Positions 45,125 to 53,568 of a stretch of 54,873 nt of DNA are shown one piece after another (positions within the stretch are counted from its first letter, which is position 1; the number at the start of each line of letters is the position of its first letter). The notes below the pieces were generated by a model. That model was not told the DNA's origin. It searched no databases and was given only the letters and a program-made list of their open reading frames with translations. This DNA is from CBDCWT01 sp965223305 (GTDB lineage Bacteria; Planctomycetota; Planctomycetia; Pirellulales; Pirellulaceae): the NCBI GenBank assembly GCA_965223305.1, contig CBDCWT010000006.1, positions 1-54,873 on the forward strand. The letters are read 5' to 3'. A program made the position numbers and the translations under genes.

Positions 45125-45268
45125 CAGTTTTGATGTTGCGCATTTCGCCCTCAATCGGAACCCGAGGCGTGAGTTTTGACGTTGCGCGTTCTCCTCAATC
45201 GGAACCCGAAGCGTAAGCGAAGGAATTACTTACGTTGGTACACCAACTCCCCCTCGCTTACGCTTCGG
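45125..45268. repeat. Direct repeat of about 46 bp running into a family D palindrome
   Basis: AGTTTTGATGTTGCGCATTT at about 45126 and AGTTTTGACGTTGCGCGTTC at about 45172 begin two near copies, each ending in CAATCGGAACCCGA. The second merges with a family D palindrome (45202-45268). The rest of the 45090-45497 gap shows no gene; a duplicated CTAGTACCTCTAGTACTATC near 45395 is a minor feature. Confidence 0.75.
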
Positions 45269-45497
45269 CCCGCGGTCAGAAAGCCCCGCTCAGCCCCCGC
45301 CCAAACCCCTCGCCAGCTGCACGCTGCCCCTCTTCCCCCGACACTGCTGCGATGAAGGCCGCTTGGTAAACAAAATGCCGGCGCGCCCTCTCTAGTACCT
45401 CTAGTACTATCGGCCACAGCTGCCGTCTTCGTTGGGATATTACCCCCTCTCCGATTCCCGAGGACTTGCCGGCGGAGAGGCTAACTTGGCCGGCGAC

Positions 45498-46661
45498 TCA
45501 TCTCCGAAACTCGAGCCCCACGCCTATCAGTCCATCCAGACTCAGCGGCACGACACGATACTGCAGTAGAGACCGCTCTGTCAGATCCGTTGCCTCGACG
45601 GCCAGGTACGCGATCAACCACCCAATCAACACCTGAGAAAGATAGTGCTTATCTTGGTAGATTCGCGAGTAACCCGGCAGCACAGCGCCTGCTACAAGAA
45701 CTGACTTGATGAAAATATTTTGCATGTGCTTCGCAGCCACGAGAAACGGAACCGCGCCGACAAAGGCATGACCGCTGATCGCGTTGCTGTCCTGGAACGG
45801 CCTCCAACGCGAGTTTGCCGCCGACTCACCGGGCCGGGATGATCCAATCAGTACTTGCAGTGTGCCGGTCACCGGTGCTCCGACCAGGAGCGCTCGCGAC
45901 GATTGACTCGCCCAGTCGGCCAGCCCCGGATTGCGCTCACGCTCGATCCAGTCGCGGTGGTCCATGATCCCGTCTGCCACCCAAACAGCTGCTAGCGCCG
46001 ACAGCACAAGCCAGGTGTCGCCCATATGCCGAGCAAACTCAAAGTCGCTTGGGTTGTCGACGATGTGATCCTGCATATACCGACGAAACTCTTCGTCGAT
46101 CTGGGTGTTCGCCAAGATGGCATGGACCCCGAGACCGAACCCCAGCAAACCGGCAGTCTCCCAGGTGTAGAAGTTCCAATGGTCATGAACAATGTCACCG
46201 GTAAACCTCCAGATGGGACGATAGAAATGGTCGTGCCAGAGCAGTGATTCACACTCCACCACCGCCAAAGCCCTCCGGCCATGGATCAGATGCTCGACGT
46301 GCCAGGTTCGCGGAGCGAGGAACGCCCGCTCCGCAGTCAAGAACCGGATTCGACTCGGCGCCGGATTTGGTTGGCGCAGCCAGGTGTTCCGGTCGGCAGA
46401 TGGACCGTGTGGGCGTGGCAGATTGCTCGCCTCCTGCCCGCCAAACAACTGTGCGGAGTCGAAGCCCGAGCAATGGCACGTCCGAGGGAACGCCGCCGGC
46501 TGAAATCTGTCGTCCGGCGTGATGACCAAGGCGTCCAGTTGTCGGCAGCTCTCGCAGAGCGCCGCAGCGTGACCGCGCGACCCCGCAGCAGGCGATGCCA
46601 GCATCAACATCACCGACCAAAAAATCGTCGTCCAGTTCACAGGGCCTCGGTCGTGCGACAT
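45498..46661 (-). CDS. PAP2-family membrane phosphatase
   Basis: 387 residues from ATG 46661; a TTG 15 codons upstream is less likely. An N-terminal signal-like segment (WTTIFWSVMLMLASPAAGSR) is followed by ALCESCRQLDALVITPDDRF, a second Cys pair (CHCSG) and a long region with few features. Membrane helices include YTWETAGLLGFGLGVHAILA and WLVLSALAAVWVADGI. The PAP2 phosphatase motifs are complete: IGSSRPGESAANSRWRPFQ (motif 1 region), SNAISGHAFVGAVPF (motif 2) and YSRIYQDKHYLSQVLIGWLI (motif 3, with R, D and H). Family role: lipid or polyprenyl phosphate dephosphorylation at the membrane. Downstream neighbour on the same strand of the Cys-motif barrel protein. Confidence 0.87.
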   Translation of the reverse strand: MSHDRGPVNWTTIFWSVMLMLASPAAGSRGHAAALCESCRQLDALVITPDDRFQPAAFPRTCHCSGFDSAQLFGGQEASNLPRPHGPSADRNTWLRQPNPAPSRIRFLTAERAFLAPRTWHVEHLIHGRRALAVVECESLLWHDHFYRPIWRFTGDIVHDHWNFYTWETAGLLGFGLGVHAILANTQIDEEFRRYMQDHIVDNPSDFEFARHMGDTWLVLSALAAVWVADGIMDHRDWIERERNPGLADWASQSSRALLVGAPVTGTLQVLIGSSRPGESAANSRWRPFQDSNAISGHAFVGAVPFLVAAKHMQNIFIKSVLVAGAVLPGYSRIYQDKHYLSQVLIGWLIAYLAVEATDLTERSLLQYRVVPLSLDGLIGVGLEFRR

Positions 46662-46837
46662 CAGTGGAAACCAGCCTTGTTGACACAAGAAGGTCGCAGC
46701 GGGCAATCGTACTGATTTTCACGAAGGGGAAAGTGGGCAACTTTCTTGCAGGCGCAGGGTGGCCGGCGACCATGATAAAAATCAGCCGAGCCGCGTTAGC
46801 GGCCGGTTCCCTTCACCCCGCCGAAGGTCGTGCAGCT

Positions 46838-47190
46838 TACTTTTCATACAATCCGCCAAACTCTGGCGAGTTCGGCTACACTCCAAATCAGCCGCTGGGC
46901 GTTAGCCCACGGTTTCTCAGCAAACCGACGCGTAGCATCGGGGAGGGCTCACCCCTCTCCGGCCCTTCGGGCCGACTCTCCCCGAGGGGAGAGTGAAGTA
47001 GGACGAGATCACGCACCAACTCAAAAGCTGCACAGCCCCGCCGGGGAGAAGGTGGCCGAAGGCCGGATGAGGGGGAAGCCAGAGTGAAAAACCTCGCACA
47101 GGCGCGAGGACTCTGACTATCAGTAACACGCCGGAACCGTGACCATCACTCCGATGCACTTCGGCTCGGCAGGAGCCTCGCCCTCCCGAG
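46838..47190. repeat. Repeat hub: half B, half A, families F, E and C in a row
   Basis: Five repeat families follow one another with almost no other sequence: half B (ending 46879), half A (46889-46914), family F (about 46940-47034, with GGCCCTTCGGGCC), family E (47035-47129) and family C (about 47159-47190). Apart from this the 583-bp gap between the PAP2 and MscS genes shows no ORF worth calling. Confidence 0.85.
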
Positions 47191-47244
47191 CGTTGACGGA
47201 CAACCTCCAAGTGCTCTCGCGCCCAGCTTGCTGGGGGAGAGAGC

Positions 47245-48054
47245 CTAGTCGGTTTTTGTCATGTGAACATCGAGCTGCGGGAAAGGTATTTCGATCCCGA
47301 CTTCATCCAAGGCAAGCTTAACCGCCCGTGTTGCGGCCTGTTTGACAGCGACGAACTCTTCCGTTTTCGCCCACACACGCACCGACCAATTCACGGCTGA
47401 ATCGCCCAGATCCACCAAGATGACCGCCGGCGCAGGATCATCAAGCGCGCCGGGAACACCCTGAGCAGCTTTGCTGAGTACTTCCCTCGTCTGGTCGATA
47501 TCCGCGGCATACGACACCCCTACGGCAACGTCGACCCGCCGCGTTGGGTGATAGGTGATGTTTTCGATCGGAGCTCCGAAGACTTCGCCGTTGGGGACAA
47601 TCCACCGACGATTGTCGAACGTGTCGAGCGTCGTCGTAAACAGCTCGATCTCGTTAACCTTGCCAGTCTGACCGGCAACGGTGATGACATCACCGGCGTT
47701 GAACGGGCGAAACATCAAGAGCATGATACCCGCTGCGAAGTTACCGAGTGTTCCCTGAAAAGCGAGACCGAGGGCGAGACCCATCGATCCGATGACGGCT
47801 GCGAAACTCGTCGTCTCGACACCAAAGACGCTCAAGCACGCGAGCACGACCAGCAACAACACGGCCCAGCGGACCAACCGGCTAAGGAACTTCGCCAGCG
47901 TCTCGTCGATCTCCGCTCGAGTCAGCGCTTTGCGAGCAACGCTCCCCAACCAGCCAGCAAAGATCCACCCGGCACACAGCACGACCAAGGCCACGACGAC
48001 TTTCCCGCCGTACGTGACAACTGACTCAGATAGGGAATTGTAGAGTTGATCCAT
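47245..48054 (-). CDS. Small-conductance mechanosensitive channel, MscS family
   Basis: 269 residues from ATG 48054 with GAGG eight bases upstream; the longer frame adds 25 unlikely residues. Three helices: YGGKVVVALVVLCAGWIFAG, RLVRWAVLLLVVLACLSVFG, and the pore helix FAAVIGSMGLALGLAFQGTL followed by GNFAAGIMLLMFRPFNAGDV, the family signature. The beta domain (ITVAGQTGKVNEIELFTTTL; NRRWIVPNGEVFGAPIENIT) and the alpha/beta C-terminus (VGVSYAADIDQTREVLSKAA) complete a normal MscS core close in size to the E. coli protein. Role: tension-gated release of solutes on osmotic downshock. It stands alone, flanked by repeats on both sides. Confidence 0.96.
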   Translation of the reverse strand: MDQLYNSLSESVVTYGGKVVVALVVLCAGWIFAGWLGSVARKALTRAEIDETLAKFLSRLVRWAVLLLVVLACLSVFGVETTSFAAVIGSMGLALGLAFQGTLGNFAAGIMLLMFRPFNAGDVITVAGQTGKVNEIELFTTTLDTFDNRRWIVPNGEVFGAPIENITYHPTRRVDVAVGVSYAADIDQTREVLSKAAQGVPGALDDPAPAVILVDLGDSAVNWSVRVWAKTEEFVAVKQAATRAVKLALDEVGIEIPFPQLDVHMTKTD

Positions 48055-48228
48055 CTGTTGACCTCGATCTCCTGGCTGCCGGTTGCGATAAGTCCTGTCT
48101 GCCGGTACGTCGCCTAGACTTTGTCTCAAAACGGAAGCAGCGATTCAAGGTCAGCACGTTTCGCCTGCTATTTGAGAACCGCGCAAGAAAGCTGAGGGGT
48201 CTCTCCCGCAGGCAGGGTAGTCCAATTC

Positions 48229-48253
48229 GGGAGGGCGAGGCTCCTGCCGAGCC
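48229..48253. repeat. Dispersed repeat, family C
   Basis: GGGAGGGCGAGGCTCC followed by TGCCGAGCC, the complete form of the element that the outer IS split at 35728/39183. Upstream of the MscS gene, in a 254-bp gap. Confidence 0.8.
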
Positions 48254-48308
48254 GCAAAGTGGGCAAGAGAAGCAGCTCCACGGAGCATGCCCGTTCGTGG
48301 GTCTGAGC

Positions 48309-49088
48309 TTAGTGTTCATGCACCCATGTCGCGATCAGCTGCAGGGCGCGCGGCGAGAATGTCTCGGTCAACGCTTCGTACTCATGCGGCGCGCCGCTCT
48401 CCGCCGTTTGGAACAGATGATTCAGCCCGTCCAGCTTGACGCAACGCGACGTAGATACGGACGATCTGCTCAGCGCCTTCTCGATTTCCGGCAAGTTCAA
48501 ATCGACCAGAACCTGCAGGTCTTTGCTGCCAATCAGCGCCAACACGGGGCATCTTACGCGTTCCAGGTCGGTGCGCGGATCGTATGAAATAAAGTAGCGA
48601 AACCAAGGGCTGGCCATGCTCGTGTAGGCGTGCCGAACCATCGAGGGTGTCTTGGCCGAATCGAGTTCGCTCTCTTGACTTTCGCTGCTAGCTGCTTCAT
48701 CGTGGGCGTCGACTACAGCGGCCACGCGTTCACTATCAGCTCCCTGCTTAACGGCATCAATGACGGCGTCCAGCAACTCGGTGTCCGGAGCGTCGTCACC
48801 CAGCGCTTTCATGATCGCTACTTTTTGGGACCTGAGTATCTGATCGCCCGGCACTCCAGGACCTGCCAGCAGGACCACGTGCGACAGGCCGTCCATCGAA
48901 GCCGCCAACATCGTGGCAACCAAGCCGCCCTCGCTGTGCCCCACAACGCCCACCCGCTCGGGATCGACACGGGCGTCCCGCTGCAGCCACTCGACCACCG
49001 CGCGGGCGTCTCGGGCAAAGTCGGCTGTTGTCGCAGGGGCGAACTCGCCTTCCGATTCACCGACTCCGCGCTCATCATAGCGCAGCAC
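48309..49088 (-). CDS. Alpha/beta hydrolase, C-terminal part of a damaged gene
   Basis: The open frame holds the back half of an alpha/beta hydrolase: IAVLRYDERGVGESEGEF (the loop after strand 4), the nucleophile elbow GVVGHSEGGLVATMLA, an acid in VLALIGSKDLQVLVDLNLPE and a base in KLDGLNHLFQTAESGAPHEY. It has no ATG; the only near start is GTG 49088 inside a conserved stretch, and the frame continues upstream as RLTNDGIAV. The oxyanion-hole strand that should precede it is missing. With the fragment at 49106-49597 it appears to be one gene that lost its middle. Unlikely to be active as it stands. Confidence 0.75.
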   Translation of the reverse strand: MLRYDERGVGESEGEFAPATTADFARDARAVVEWLQRDARVDPERVGVVGHSEGGLVATMLAASMDGLSHVVLLAGPGVPGDQILRSQKVAIMKALGDDAPDTELLDAVIDAVKQGADSERVAAVVDAHDEAASSESQESELDSAKTPSMVRHAYTSMASPWFRYFISYDPRTDLERVRCPVLALIGSKDLQVLVDLNLPEIEKALSRSSVSTSRCVKLDGLNHLFQTAESGAPHEYEALTETFSPRALQLIATWVHEH

Positions 49089-49105
49089 CGCAATACCGTC
49101 GTTCG

Positions 49106-49597
49106 TCAGACGACCATTTGCTTTCCGCCCTCACCCTTAAGCAAGCGGAACTGTACCTTCAAAGATTGCGCGCCTGTCTGGATCGTACCAACCCAAGCGG
49201 CCAGTACGGTCTCCGTGGGCACCTTTTCAACACGGCGCAGCGACAAGGGAAACTGGGTGAAGGTGCCTTTCACGACATCACGCTTCTCGTTCAGCACACC
49301 CTCGAAGTTCGCCCGCACCTTGTTGATTTTGAATTGCAGCTTGCCTTCGCGGATCGTGAAGTCGTCTAACGGCAGCTTGCTGTTGCCTTGGTCCAAGCTG
49401 AGGACGTGCCCGACATACTGACCGGGCGAGCTACCTGGTGTCACCTCAGCCAGCAGTCGCAGCGTCGCGCCACCGACTTCGAGTTTACCGAACCACCTCT
49501 CCACCGCTTTGTCGCTCTGGAGCGGCGCTGCGCTGATCGATGGGGCAACCAGGGCCACGGCGAGCGCCAAACCGATTCTTGTAAGCGTTCGCACCAT
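49106..49597 (-). CDS. Exported N-terminal part of the same hydrolase gene
   Basis: 163 residues with a signal peptide (RTLTRIGLALAVALVAPSIS). A beta-rich module follows: KLEVGGATLRLLAEVTPGSS, YVGHVLSLDQGNSKLPLDDF, KLQFKINKVRANFEGVLNEK, VVKGTFTQFPLSLRRVEKVP. A second copy of the module starts (AAWVGTIQTGAQSLKVQFRL) but breaks off at LLKGEGGKQMVV and a stop. In the family I know, two such modules precede an alpha/beta hydrolase in one protein. The break at about 49100-49115 is followed at once by the hydrolase in another frame, so a deletion with frameshift is inferred. Confidence 0.75.
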   Translation of the reverse strand: MVRTLTRIGLALAVALVAPSISAAPLQSDKAVERWFGKLEVGGATLRLLAEVTPGSSPGQYVGHVLSLDQGNSKLPLDDFTIREGKLQFKINKVRANFEGVLNEKRDVVKGTFTQFPLSLRRVEKVPTETVLAAWVGTIQTGAQSLKVQFRLLKGEGGKQMVV

Positions 49598-49811
49598 ATA
49601 ATCCTCCGTAGTGATCGAGCTTGATTAGGTACGTCAGCGATCGGGCGCCGGCAGGTTCGGCGTTTTTCGTCCCTTGTCTTTCGACTCTGGGCTGGGATTA
49701 TCGGGAAATACAGCTGGTAGACAGGCAAGCTATTTCCAAGATGTGACCGCCAGCGTTTGTACTGATCTTTGAAGGTTGCTGGCGGCAGAGGCCCCGACCG
49801 CCACGGGACGT

Positions 49812-51338
49812 TTACCGCGCCAGCTCGACGAGCCGCTGGCGAAGTCTCTTGACTTGTTGCGGATGTTCATCCCATAGGTTGTTTGTTTCTCCCAGATCGT
49901 TCGAGAGATCGTACAACTGACCTGCCGGCTGATTGGCGGCGGCAGACGCGGTCGGATTCAATTCGTCATTCTGTAGGAATGGAGAGGGACCGTCACGATG
50001 ATGTGACAAGAAGCCGGCGGATCCCGGCCGAGTGATCAGCTTCCAGCTCCCGGAACGAATCGCGATGGGTGTCTGAAAGGAAATCAGCTCGGACCGTGCA
50101 ATGCGCTGGTCGGTGCCCAGCCAAACGCCGGCGAAGCTGATGCTGTCACTGGCCGACGGTGGGGCAGTCGTGCCGGCTAGCTCTGCCAACGTGGCGTGCA
50201 GATCGACGAAACTGATCAACTGATCGCTGACCGAGCCTGCGGCCACGTTGCCAGGCCAGCGGACGATGAAGGGCACACGATGACCGGCTTCCCAAACGTC
50301 GCCCTTCATCCCTCGTAGTCCACCCATCGAGTCGTGCCCGAACCGCTTGGTGTCGGCCTGGTACCAGACCGGACCGTTGTCGCTGGCGAAGACCACGACC
50401 GTATCGCTGGCAACCTGAGCCCGCTCGAGCGCCGCCAGGACTCTTCCCACCACGGCGTCGGTATGATTCACGAACTGGCTATACAACCCCGCTTCGTCGG
50501 CACCTTCGTGAGCTGGGCTGGGTAGCCAGGGCGTATGCGGCGAGGTCAACGGCAGATAAAGGAAAAACGGCGTTTCTGCTTTCGCCATCGTCTCGACTTG
50601 CCGTTCAGCTTCTGCAGCGAGGCGGTCCAATACTTCCTCCAGGACAAAGTCCTCGCCGCGGAGGCCACCTCTCCAGAAGCGTCCTTGGACGGGGCTCCAG
50701 TCGTCGCTGCTGCCATCTGCGATGGGAACGGTCGGCTTATGTGGAACGCGGCGGTTGCGAATCCAGTAGTAGTCCGGAATGTCGAGCGACGCTGGCAGCC
50801 CGAAAAAGGTGTCGAATCCACGATCGCAGGGTCCGCCTTTCAGTTCGACGGCGTAGTCAATCTTCGTGCCGCCCTCAAAACCGAGATGCCACTTTCCGAC
50901 CAGGGCGGTCTGATAGCCGGCCTCGCGGAGTGTATCGGCCAGTGTGGCTACCTCGTCAGCGATGACCGGCTGCTTTTGCCAGGCCAGAGAAGTACGGAAA
51001 GCGTAGCGGCCGGTAAGCAACCCGTAACGCGACGGAGTGCACCATGCTCCCGCGGCATGAGCGTCGGTAAATCGCATTCCGTCGGCGGCGAGGCGGTCGA
51101 TGTTTGGCGTCGGGCATTTCGACGACGGGTTGTAGCAGCCGGGATCCCCGTACCCCATGTCATCGGCGAGCACGATGACGACGTTTGGCTGCTGGGATCG
51201 CTCAGCTCCGACACCTTCTCCGCGGGCCTGGCGGCTTGTAGGCACGGCAGACAAGGTTGCCACTAGCCACATGGCCAGCAGCGCAACCCCAGTCTCTGGC
51301 GATCGTCGTAGGGCGGTGCGTATCCGGGGCAACATCAT
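49812..51338 (-). CDS. Exported sulfatase (arylsulfatase A type)
   Basis: 508 residues. Signal: TGVALLAMWLVATLSAVPTS. Sulfatase core: PNVVIVLADDMGYGDPGCYN (metal Asp pair), CTPSR at 100-104 (formylglycine Cys100), LREAGYQTALVGKWHLGFEG, FFLYLPLTSPHTPWLPSPAH, and VVFASDNGPVWYQADTKRFG, followed by GHDSMGGLRGMKGDVWEAGH-like residues and VPFIVRWPGNV. The last third has the usual small beta domain. Differs from the sulfatase at 2232 in sequence and in the active-site triplet (TPSR versus SPSR), so the two are not recent duplicates. Substrate not predictable. No partner genes adjacent. Confidence 0.96.
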   Translation of the reverse strand: MMLPRIRTALRRSPETGVALLAMWLVATLSAVPTSRQARGEGVGAERSQQPNVVIVLADDMGYGDPGCYNPSSKCPTPNIDRLAADGMRFTDAHAAGAWCTPSRYGLLTGRYAFRTSLAWQKQPVIADEVATLADTLREAGYQTALVGKWHLGFEGGTKIDYAVELKGGPCDRGFDTFFGLPASLDIPDYYWIRNRRVPHKPTVPIADGSSDDWSPVQGRFWRGGLRGEDFVLEEVLDRLAAEAERQVETMAKAETPFFLYLPLTSPHTPWLPSPAHEGADEAGLYSQFVNHTDAVVGRVLAALERAQVASDTVVVFASDNGPVWYQADTKRFGHDSMGGLRGMKGDVWEAGHRVPFIVRWPGNVAAGSVSDQLISFVDLHATLAELAGTTAPPSASDSISFAGVWLGTDQRIARSELISFQTPIAIRSGSWKLITRPGSAGFLSHHRDGPSPFLQNDELNPTASAAANQPAGQLYDLSNDLGETNNLWDEHPQQVKRLRQRLVELAR

Positions 51339-51988
51339 TGGGATTCACAGCAGATGAGAAGTCGGTTCGCCCCGCGCTGTTCGAATCAGGAATGAGCGTT
51401 AGGCGACCAACGATGATCTTAAGGAGGCGGGGGGCGCAATGCAAATGCGGAAAAGCCAGTGGAGAGCGACAACGTGGACCGGCAGAGCAAACGCGGAGCA
51501 GACGTTCTGCGGTGTTGTCCTCGTTCGAACTATCTAGCGATCCCAGGATGGGACGGCCAATGCGTGGGCTACTCGCTGAGTCCAAGTTTCCCCCTAGCGT
51601 CATGATTGATTGCTCATTATGTCTGCGTGTGACGCGGCCGCGGGATGGTGAGCGAGATCGAGCACAAGCAAGCGACAGGTATCGTTCTTTGGATGGCGAG
51701 TTGACGGGTGGGGTCGGAGTTCACTGCCTTTGTCTGCACTTTTTGTTAATTCGAGGGCACTCCGAGATTGTGCTTGGGGCCGCGTATGAACGTCGGGAAG
51801 GAGAAAAACGCACTTGGCGGCTTGGCAATCCGGCGGCGGCGGGCAAACCGGTGCACTCGGGAATGATTTTTTGGTATCTTCTTTGTTGGAGGCGACGAGG
51901 TCCTGGCGACTGCGGTTGTGCGGAGTTTGTCGGTGGGGCGCGAGCGGAGTCACAGAAAACTGACACGATCCGGCGTGCCCATTTTCAA
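51339..51988. other. 650-bp region without a recognisable gene
   Basis: Several short open frames exist on both strands, but none has a plausible start, composition or recognisable sequence. It must hold the promoter of the minus-strand sulfatase and of tRNA-Arg. I see no strong repeat here, in contrast with the other long gaps. Confidence 0.6.
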
Positions 51989-52062
<74 letters not shown>

Positions 52063-52215
52063 CTAGAGTTACGGCGACCGCCGTACTAAACTCCGAACCA
52101 AACTCGCGGTAAAATCAACGTTCGCGGCCGGGGACCAGCCGTTCGCGAGCTTCTTTTCGCCGACCCTGCGGGTCAGCCTGGGTTTTCACAGGTGCACGCA
52201 ACGTGGGGTCGCCGC

Positions 52216-53106
52216 ATGCCTCGTCCCAACAAGGTTTGGTTCCGCAAGGACACCGGCTGGTGGATGGTCACCATCGCCGGAAAGAAGGTCCGCCTAGCCC
52301 AAGGCCGCAAGAACAAGAAGGCCGCCGAGAAGAAATTCCACGAGTTGATGATCGCCCGGCACGAGTCGCCGGACGTCGCCGATGCGCGGGTGGCAGACCT
52401 GATCGAGGCATTTCTGGGATTTGCACAGAAACGTTACGCTGCCGACACGTATCGTAACTATCGCTTCTACGGGCAGAAGTTCGCGGAAGCTTGCGGCCAG
52501 CGATCGGTCAGCGAACTCAAGCCGTTTCACGTTACGAAGTGGATCGATCGACATCCTTGGAACGAGACGAGCGAACGCAATGCACGCCGCGTCGCCCATC
52601 GGGTGATGACCTGGGCCAAGGAAGAGGGGCTCATCGCCGCCAATCCGCTGGCCGGCATGAAGAGCCCCCGCGCCAAGACTCGGCAGCGGGCACTGACCGA
52701 GCAGGAGTTCCGCACGCTGGTTGCCGCGTCACATGGCCGACTCCGGATCTTTTTCTGGGCTCTCCGCATGACTGGAGCGCGCCCCTCGGAACTACGCCGA
52801 CTTCAGTGGGAACACGTTCGCGATGATCGGTGGGTACTTCAGGAACACAAGACCGGCAATAAGACACGCAAGGCACGCGTCATTTACCTCACCCCCGCGA
52901 TGCAGCGACTGATGAAGTTCCTGCGCGACCGATCAATATCGAAATTCGTCTTCGTCAACACCCGCGGCAGACCTTGGACGTCCAATGCTCTACGGTTGGC
53001 AATGGGTCGCATTCGCAAAAGGCATGCGCTGGCTGACGATGTTTGCACCTACTTGGTGCGACACACATTTGGGACGAATGGCACTTCTATGAAAACGTTT
53101 CGTTAG
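52216..53106 (+). CDS. Tyrosine recombinase/integrase, 3'-truncated
   Basis: 296 residues from ATG 52216 (an upstream GTG adds eight). N-terminal AP2-like DNA-binding start: VWFRKDTGWWMVTIAGKKVR. SAM-like core-binding region: DLIEAFLGFAQKRYAADTYR to RVMTWAKEEGLIAANPLAGM. Catalytic domain has the first Arg in RMTGARPSELRRLQWEHV, the Lys in QEHKTGNKTRKARVIYL, and the HxxR-type box in TYLVRHTF. After RHTFGTNG it ends MKTFR and stops, about 35-40 residues before the expected second His/Trp and catalytic Tyr, so it should be inactive. Location next to tRNA-Arg fits an integrase at an island's attachment site. Confidence 0.88.
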   Translation: MPRPNKVWFRKDTGWWMVTIAGKKVRLAQGRKNKKAAEKKFHELMIARHESPDVADARVADLIEAFLGFAQKRYAADTYRNYRFYGQKFAEACGQRSVSELKPFHVTKWIDRHPWNETSERNARRVAHRVMTWAKEEGLIAANPLAGMKSPRAKTRQRALTEQEFRTLVAASHGRLRIFFWALRMTGARPSELRRLQWEHVRDDRWVLQEHKTGNKTRKARVIYLTPAMQRLMKFLRDRSISKFVFVNTRGRPWTSNALRLAMGRIRKRHALADDVCTYLVRHTFGTNGTSMKTFR

Positions 53107-53568
53107 TCAACAGGTATTCTTTTGTTTTTGCTCCGTTGTTTTGTGAGCTACAGTTGGGTCAGCCCAGACGGAGGATAGGGCAACGCAGAGGTGCGACCCG
53201 AGCGCCGCGCTGGGGCCAAGACCGAAGTTTGGCGGCTGGGCTTCAGTTCTCGGCCGCCTCTTTTTTTACATTTCGGGATTGGCCGCAATGCGCTAAACCT
53301 TCGCGGCAGGATGCTGCGACTGCTGCTACATGGATGTTCTCCTGCTGATCCTGCGGTGACAAAACGGCCTGGGTTTCGCCGTTGCGACGTCGCCTGTGGC
53401 AATCCGGTGTTCCATTCTTCTATCCGAGCATTGAGCCCAAGTTGGGATTCGAAAAGGTGTGAGGCTGCCCCACCTAGCTACGAGCATGAAAGCCCAGTGC
53501 CATTACGAGCTCACCTCACAACCGGAAGCTTGATTGCACACTCAACAGTCGACATGGCGTCTCCTTTC
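53107..53568. other. Non-coding stretch between the integrase remnant and the IS110 element
   Basis: 462 bp without a convincing gene. The first 60 bp (around TTCTTTTGTTTTTGCTCCG) are more AT-rich than the surroundings. It should include the right end of the IS110-family element, but the boundary cannot be read because these elements lack terminal inverted repeats. No second copy of the tRNA 3' end was seen. Confidence 0.55.

Noticed and set aside
53466..53490. A possible second copy of the tRNA 5' region (CCCCACCTAGCT)
   Set aside because: The match is short and does not extend into the rest of the tRNA, so it is not good evidence for an attachment site.
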